A DNA stretch of 64,000 nucleotides from Neckera pumila (taxonomy: Eukaryota; Streptophyta; Bryopsida; Hypnales; Neckeraceae). This document shows positions 58,036 through 64,000 of this stretch, piece by piece. Every line of letters begins with the position of its first letter. Position 1 is the stretch's first letter. A program made the translations under genes and the position numbers. The stretch covers positions 35,911,282-35,975,281 of the forward strand of contig OZ018409.1 in assembly GCA_963969595.1 (NCBI GenBank). The letters are read 5' to 3'. A model generated the notes under the pieces. It saw only the letters and a program-made list of their open reading frames with translations. It did no database searches and was not told the origin of the DNA.

Positions 58036-61000
58036 TAAGAGTGTCAATTTGAATGGAATTGGGGCATAATCTTTAACCTTGGAACGCTAGGTTGGTCATT
58101 GTGGAAATCATCCTTTTGGATATTGTGTGAAGTCATTTGCTTAAAAAAAAACAAGAGCATTTATTAGAGGTCCAAAACTATTGTGCAAGACCTTCCATTT
58201 TTCTCACAAAATTCCATTTGCACTTTTGTTTTTTGAAGAAGGATTTTTTGTCATTCATTGGACACTTGGTGTCCATGGGCATCTTTCTAGGGTTATTTAA
58301 TGATGCAACAGGCTAAAAGTTCAACAAATAATTCATACAGCACCAAAACAAATGATTTGTATGATGATTAGCCCGACATTCTCGGATTAAACTACAAGAA
58401 GGATCCTTCTCATTATATATTTCATATATTTTTGGTTGTATGTCTAAATTCTATGTATTTAAACTATCATATTTGACTACCCAAATCAAAGATGAGAGTA
58501 AACACTAATTTTCTTTCCAAAATGATTGATTGTCTAATTGACATCATAACAAAAAGGAGGTCTTGAACTATCAAGCTTCATATCCTAACCTTTTTTTTTA
58601 TCTACCCCTAAATTCCATCACACCTACCAAACACCGCATGATACATTTACCAACTTTGTTTAAGGTGGTTGCACAACTCTATTTACTAGTGCTAGAAGGG
58701 TTCCTCTTACATTCCTAAGAAGAGAATCCCTAAAGTAAATTACATGTAGATATACAAGAAAATACATGCCACGTTCTTAAAAATCTATCCTCGCAAGTGT
58801 CCCGCTTGAAAACCTATCCTCATGTATCCTACTTGAAAATCTACCGTCTAGGGTGTCCCACTTGAAAACCACTAAAAAGGATGATAACTTCTATTGCAAG
58901 GTCTAGAAAGACCAGGGAGCTTAGTTAATGATTTTGCAATGTGATATTGATAGACCATCAACTAATCCCATGTGAATTGTTGTAGAGTAATTTAAGGTCC
59001 ACGAATCTAAATTTGAAATGGACAATTTAAACAAAGATTGTACAATGTCTTCCTATACTATTTCCATAGAACATAGTAGGTAGTGAAATACATGCTTCTA
59101 TACAAAAAAGAATCTCCCACATTCTTGAAAACCTATAACTAAATCTAATATGAGTATCCCATAAAAGATGATACTTTTCTTCCAAAATCCAGAGAGAGGA
59201 ACTCAATCTATAATTATACAATGTTATGTTGATTGACCATCAATTGATCCCATTTAGATCATTGTAGAGCAATTTGGATTTCATGAATTTGAAATGGGAA
59301 CCAACAATCTAAATATAGATATAAAGTGTATAATGTCTTTATGCACTATTCCCAAACTTGATAGGAGTGAAGAATCGTTGGCCATTTCTTCTAGTATTGC
59401 AACAATACTAAATTATTAATATTTTAATGTTTTTGCAATTACTATGATCTCAAATTTTCTTCATTATTCATTTTAACTGAAGTTATATAAGTGTGCCCTG
59501 TGCCATTGCCACGGCCATTGGATGTCAAAAGTGATGGTTAAACCCTCTTTAATCCCTATTTGTGTGAGCAACCATATATAATTGCTTTAAAATTTCAGTT
59601 GGTTTGTGTATAAGCAATCAAATTCTTTTTACCATTCTAAATTTTGTATGGATAATATTGAAGGTTAATTATTAAAAGCTTTTATTTTTCACTGAAAAAA
59701 ATAAATATTTAGTTTTTGAGATGTCCTCAAAGGTATATATATATATATACAATTTGTACAATTTTTACTAGATTTCTTGGCTTTAAACCAAGCTTGTCAA
59801 TTTCACTTGATTTGTGATGGAGAACATTTTATCCCAATTGTAAGGACAATTGTTTGGGTCAATAATCTTTATTGATTAACAATTGGTTTAAATTGGTTTA
59901 ATTTTGACTTTGCCTATTGGTAATCAAAGTCTCTCATATTGTAGGACCCAGTGCAAGTTGCAAGTTGAAGCTTTTAAAGCCAATTTTATTGAAGTTGTTA
60001 TGTCAAATAGAAATTCAATTCTACTTTCCAACCGTGCATAATTTCTAAACCAATAAAGAACCTTCCCCAAATCTAAGGAGATGTAGTAGATACTTCCTTG
60101 GGACTTTTGAAAGGCAACTTGAATTCTATTCTACTATCCTTCAAAAGTTCTATTATGGGAAGTTATAGCAAGTGAGCCTAAAATCTATGAGCCTATGAGC
60201 TTAAGAGTCTATATTATATTTCTATGGTTATAGGTGTCTATGTTATAGGTATTTATGTTATAAATTCTTTCTATATTATAGTGAATCTATGTAATAGTGA
60301 ACCTATGTTATAGGTGTATATACTATAATACCTTCAAATGGTTGTAGGTACTTACCTACAACTAGGTTCAAGGCTCATAGGTTCATATCTTTGCACTCAC
60401 GTACTAGCATTGTTAGTTCTACTATGACCCACTTTTGTCATTGTTGGTTGACTTGGCTCTAATGCATTCTAGGCGGAATACACTACTTGATTGGAGTGCT
60501 TCTAATTATCTCTTTATTCATAGTTACTATTGTGCTTAGTATACTAGTAGAATAGAGCTGACCTCAAAATGGGAGAATGGCGTATTTTTTACTCTTCAAT
60601 CATGCTATTATTATGCGGACATTAATCCTTAAATTCTTCAAAATCAAAATTTGGTCATTGTCATTTGACTAAGGCCATGTGGGATATAAGAACTATTATT
60701 AATTTACATATGTTAGATCTTTCTATTACTAGCTATATCTTGCAACATAAAATTTGTCAAATTTTCAGTCTTGATGTGCCTCAAATAAAAATGTCATGAT
60801 AATTACCACTATTGTGCTAAACATGGCCAATTTGATATAGAAGTGATAACTAAATATCCAAAAGCAATAAGCGGTGGGTATCTAAATTTCATGAACTTTT
60901 TATGTCCAAAACTTCATAGTAGAAAAAAATTGCCTCAAAAATATCCTATGATTGAACTTCATGGTGTCTCAAATTCCTTGGAAAGGAAGGCAGTAAATTT

Positions 61001-62187
61001 TTTAGATTAGTCTTTAAGAAGGTAACTTCAAGATCCTATAATTGTTTTCCTAATTTTTTATAATTCGGGATTTGTTAAAAACATTTTTGCAACTCTAATG
61101 AAAACTACACCATTTAGTTGAAATATCCAAAAGAATTCTGAAGGTTACCAAAAGGTTTTAAATAAACCTATTGTTTTTGGTCTTGTAGCATTCAACTTCC
61201 CAAAGCTATAAAATTGATTTAATGAAACATGCTTGCAAAGTATTCTATAAAAACCTATATGGCTACATATCATCAATTGTACATAGAATGTTCCTTTAAC
61301 TTGAAAGAGAACCATGTTGGTGTAAAATCATAGCTAACATAAAGGATGATTCCATGCTTTAAGCCTATCTAATTGTCTTTTTAACCCTTAGAGGACAATT
61401 GAGGTCCTAGGAGGACAATTGAACTGTCATGGGAGGACAACTTAGATTTTAGAGTCTTTCTTAAGTGGACATCGTGTAACTTGTTCAAACGACCAATCAA
61501 GAATGAGCTTACGGTATGTCTACTTTAAAGTCACAAGGAACCTCAAAGTTACTATTCAAAAAAAATTATCAAACTTTCCTATGCAAAAACTACAAATTCA
61601 AATTGTGATTCAAAATCCAAGACTTTGATGGATGTACCTTGTGAAGAGAGAGAGAATGATACCAAGGAAATTTACATGTAGTTGAATATTGGAGGGGTTC
61701 TCTTGAAGTTCCTTTAAAAATCCAACTCCAAGGGCAGAGTATGGTGTTTAGGGAATAACACTCACCAATATTTTGGAAATTCACATACACAATTCTAGAA
61801 TGCTATATGATAGTCTTTGGATTATTAGTAAACAATCTAGTTTTCAATGTAAAATTGCACAAGAGTTGTGAGATTAGAATAAGATGAATGTATGCATCCT
61901 ATTTATAAAATAGTATTTTGCCCCTTCCTACAATGTTTGAGAAATTTGCAATAAGAATTTAGGGGAGATTGGAGGTGAAATGAACAACTAGAAACTGTGT
62001 TAGCACATTGAAATGCACTTTCCAAAACCTTAAGCTCAAACAAAGAACTATCAAACTCCGATTACACAATCCACTTTGCAATTGCTGAAATACATTTTTT
62101 GTTTTTTTGAACTTGATAAGTAGAAATTGCAAATAAATGCTTGCATGCTCTATATAGCTTTCTCATAATTCTAATGAATCTGCACAA
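58036..62187. other. long gene-free AT-rich stretch
   Basis: No coding region is recognisable over about 4 kb. It holds an AT dinucleotide run near 59737-59750, a diverged Helitron-like 3' end near 59490 (GTGTGCCCTGTGCC on the plus strand), degenerate TATGTTATAG repeats at about 60235-60330, and three GAGGACAA motifs at 61390-61440 after a TTAACCCTTAGAGG terminus. Confidence 0.4.
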
Positions 62188-62738
62188 AATAGTAAAAATT
62201 AGGTTGCCCCTCACTAATTTCTTGACGTTCTACACTATATAAATATGTATTGTTACTATAGATGAGGATGTAATAATATAAGATTCATATATATTGCATG
62301 GGTTGATGCATTAGTTCTTGGCCGGGGTTTAGAGAGTCGCATGCGCCTCCGTGTAGACCAGTAGTGAGCCATGAGGTAACTAACTTCTTTGGATAAGGCA
62401 ATCTAATTGTTTAGGCAACCCAATTTCACTATTTTGTGTAACTAATTTCTTGCATTGCAAAGATTGATAAGGAAATTTAGAATGATTTCTACACAAAATA
62501 GTGAAATTAGTTTGCCTTAACAATTAGGTTGTCTTATCCAAAGAAGTTAGTTACCTCATGACTCATTGCTTGTCCACATGGAGGCACATGTGACTCTCTA
62601 AACCCGGGCCAAGAACTAATGCACCAACCCATGCAACACATATGGTTCTTGCATTATTACATTTTTCTACAATAACAGTACATATTTATATAATGTAGAA
62701 CGTCCAGAAGTTAGTGAGGGGCAACTGAATTTCACTAT
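62188..62738. mobile_element. 550-bp palindromic (foldback) element
   Basis: The two halves are inverted copies centred near 62463. Paired blocks include TGCATGGGTTGATGCATTAG, TAGAGAGTC, GCCTCC/GGAGGC, CATGAGGTAACTAACTTC and GGATAAG. The motif AAAATAGTGAAATTAG.TTGCC or its complement occurs at both ends and on both sides of the centre, so the element may be two smaller units fused head to head. A diverged relative lies at 6600-8175. There is no coding capacity. Confidence 0.75.
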
Positions 62739-62740
62739 AA

Positions 62741-62845
62741 CTAGTGTGCCCTGTGCTGTTGCCACAGCCAAAACGAAAGTAAATGTATTTTTCTAATTTT
62801 TTGATTCAATAAAAACTTCGAAAGTCAATATCTTTCACCATCATT
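62741..62845 (-). mobile_element. Helitron-like element C, truncated
   Basis: On the minus strand the sequence ends GGCACAGGGCACACTAG before a T and has a GCTGT...ACAGC hairpin just upstream, the best-formed of the three. About 100 bp matches the 3' part of elements A and B (AATATTGACTTTCGAAG-like block). The 5' part is missing; a CATTAGAT element follows closely. Confidence 0.55.
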
Positions 62846-62853
62846 CTACTATA

Positions 62854-63142
62854 CATTAGATGAGATTCGGGGGTCTTGGAGGGCTCCGAGTTCCCCTGCT
62901 GTCTGCTACGTTCCCAGACTGCGGGAACGCAGTAGCAGTAGCTGGCTGACGTGGTCAAGCGATTGCCACGTCATTTTTTGAAGAAAAAAAAAATTGCTTA
63001 AAATGATATTTCGGTATTTTTTTTTTCTATTTTTTCTATTTTTTTGAAAAAAAAAAATCTGACACACCTATACCGACGTTCATTGAATCTGGGCAGATCA
63101 AGCCTAAAACGGCCTTCCAAGACCCCCAAATATTATCTAATG
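62854..63142. mobile_element. CATTAGAT-type TIR element, copy 2
   Basis: It is 289 bp with left end CATTAGATGAGATTCGGGGG (then TCTTGGAGG) and inverted right end CCTTCCAAGACCCCCAAA then TATTATCTAATG. The subterminal hairpin TGACGTGG (62947-62954) / CCACGTCA (62966-62973) matches the one in copy 1 at 761-1048. It is non-coding. The TIRs are better preserved than in copy 1. Confidence 0.7.
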
Positions 63143-63189
63143 ATTTTGTGTATGTTCATATGATATTGACAATGAAATCTTAATTTTAA

Positions 63190-63561
63190 TCACGTTCCCC
63201 TACATACAGTACCGTACATATAAGACAGCCTAAGGGCAACCAAAAGTTGTAAAGGCCGGGTAACCAAATATTGGTCGCCCATCGTTCTCGGAGATGAGTA
63301 CCATGATCGCAGCTGGCCGTTCAGTTCTCGATCTCGATCAACTTGACGTGCTTGCCGTGCTTGGCAATTAGCCCAAGGTGACTGTGATGTGAACTCACGT
63401 TCCCTTTTGGTCCATCTGTCATTCTGCGCATCATTGCCCGTCATTTTCATCTGAACGTGGAAGTTATATCCGTCTGCAAGCAGAACGAGTCCGCAATCAT
63501 AGTTGTCAAAAAGGGACAACCAAACCGACGGTGCAATTGGAAATTCGGATTTAATTTCCAT
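63190..63561 (-). CDS. hypothetical protein, 123 codons
   Basis: The ORF starts MEIKSEFPIAPSVWLSLFDN and continues CGLVLLADGYNFHVQMKM, then becomes polar (NDRWTKREREF) and ends near the CATTAGAT element. The first 45 residues look like real globular protein and faintly recall a B3-type fold (a hydrophobic ..V.L.DG..F.V... strand pattern), but I cannot assign a family. It could be one exon or a fragment of a gene; no clear promoter or partner exon is visible. Confidence 0.35.
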   Translation of the reverse strand: MEIKSEFPIAPSVWLSLFDNYDCGLVLLADGYNFHVQMKMTGNDAQNDRWTKREREFTSQSPWANCQARQARQVDRDRELNGQLRSWYSSPRTMGDQYLVTRPLQLLVALRLSYMYGTVCRGT

Positions 63562-64000
63562 CGTCGTAAGTAGTTTTTGAGAAAGAAAAAATAATATGCA
63601 AACAAGGATAACTACAAGCCAATGTCACGTCTTTGGTTTTGGTTGTGAGGTAACTACACCTTAAATTGCACAGTTAAGCAATTTAGCATGATTCAATATG
63701 GTTTTCACTATTATATTGGGAAAAAAATTGTGGGGTCCCATTGGTAGTCAAAACGGGATTCTAGATTTTCTTAGAATGCATTTTTTGGACACCATGTGAA
63801 TAAACAACGAATTTCCGAAGTGCTGAGAATAGGTGTACCTAATAGCAATCATAGAGTCATATGAATAGTGGGAGTACATTTTAGGCAAGAATATCCGATA
63901 TGTGATTTTAGAAACCGTGCGATTTTAGGTGTAGTTACCTTACTTACAATATTGGATACATAAATTTTTTTGCCAGAAGAGTTGAAAACTAGGAGATATT
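63562..64000. other. unassigned right edge
   Basis: No gene, RNA or repeat is recognised. The phrase GATTTTAGGTGTAGTTACCTTA near 63922 loosely resembles GTTTTAGGTGTATAGTTACC near 30114. Confidence 0.35.

Noticed and set aside
1..64000. CRISPR arrays, bacterial operons, tRNA or rRNA genes
   Set aside because: No spaced direct-repeat array or convincing RNA gene was seen by eye, and the gene structure is eukaryotic. A tRNA scan was not possible.

Overview
The window looks like nuclear DNA of a land plant. It has spliced genes with GT-AG introns, a plastid-type DEG protease with a two-part targeting peptide, a plant receptor-like cytoplasmic kinase, F-box/kelch and AP2/ERF debris, and many small terminal-inverted-repeat (TIR) elements in AT-rich DNA. 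A bryophyte or other early-diverging lineage is my guess; the sequence does not settle it. Coding DNA is sparse: two recognisable single-copy genes, one unrecognised tandem gene family, several decayed genes, and mobile-element remnants.

Layout. 1-8.4 kb is AT-rich and gene-free, with a CATTAGAT-ended TIR element, a hairpin element and a TTAA-flanked element nested in a foldback-type element. 8.4-9.05 kb holds nested TIR elements. An intronless kinase gene (10030-11514, +) follows a GC-rich upstream stretch. About 13.9-45.1 kb is dominated by a repeated unit of roughly 4 kb. Each unit carries a five-exon gene for a small single-pass membrane protein of about 132 residues, which I do not recognise. 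I find six copies or relics: two open throughout (CDS 16027-17926 and 37268-39951, both -) and four decayed (about 24464-24690, 26084-27957, 29689-31284, all -, and an inverted one at 43567-44480, +). A tract of about 2.25 kb (14673-16926) recurs almost unchanged at 24734-26983. Hairpin, Stowaway-like, TTAA-flanked and other elements interrupt the array.

40.5-46.3 kb is a graveyard: an AP2/ERF fragment, a Mutator-like element with long TIRs, an F-box/kelch pseudogene and an HSPA12-type Hsp70-like pseudogene. 49774-55877 (+) is a 13-exon DEG8-like thylakoid-lumen protease gene whose intron 10 contains a short Helitron-like element. A second Helitron-like copy lies at 57.6-58.0 kb and the 3' end of a third at 62.74 kb. 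58-64 kb is AT-rich with a 550-bp palindromic element, a second CATTAGAT element and one unassigned 123-codon ORF.

Most promising new biology: the tandem family of small membrane proteins. Exon sizes, intron phases and reading frame are preserved between two otherwise diverged copies, although no single continuous ORF reveals the gene. Its function is unknown. All coordinates and splice sites were read by eye.
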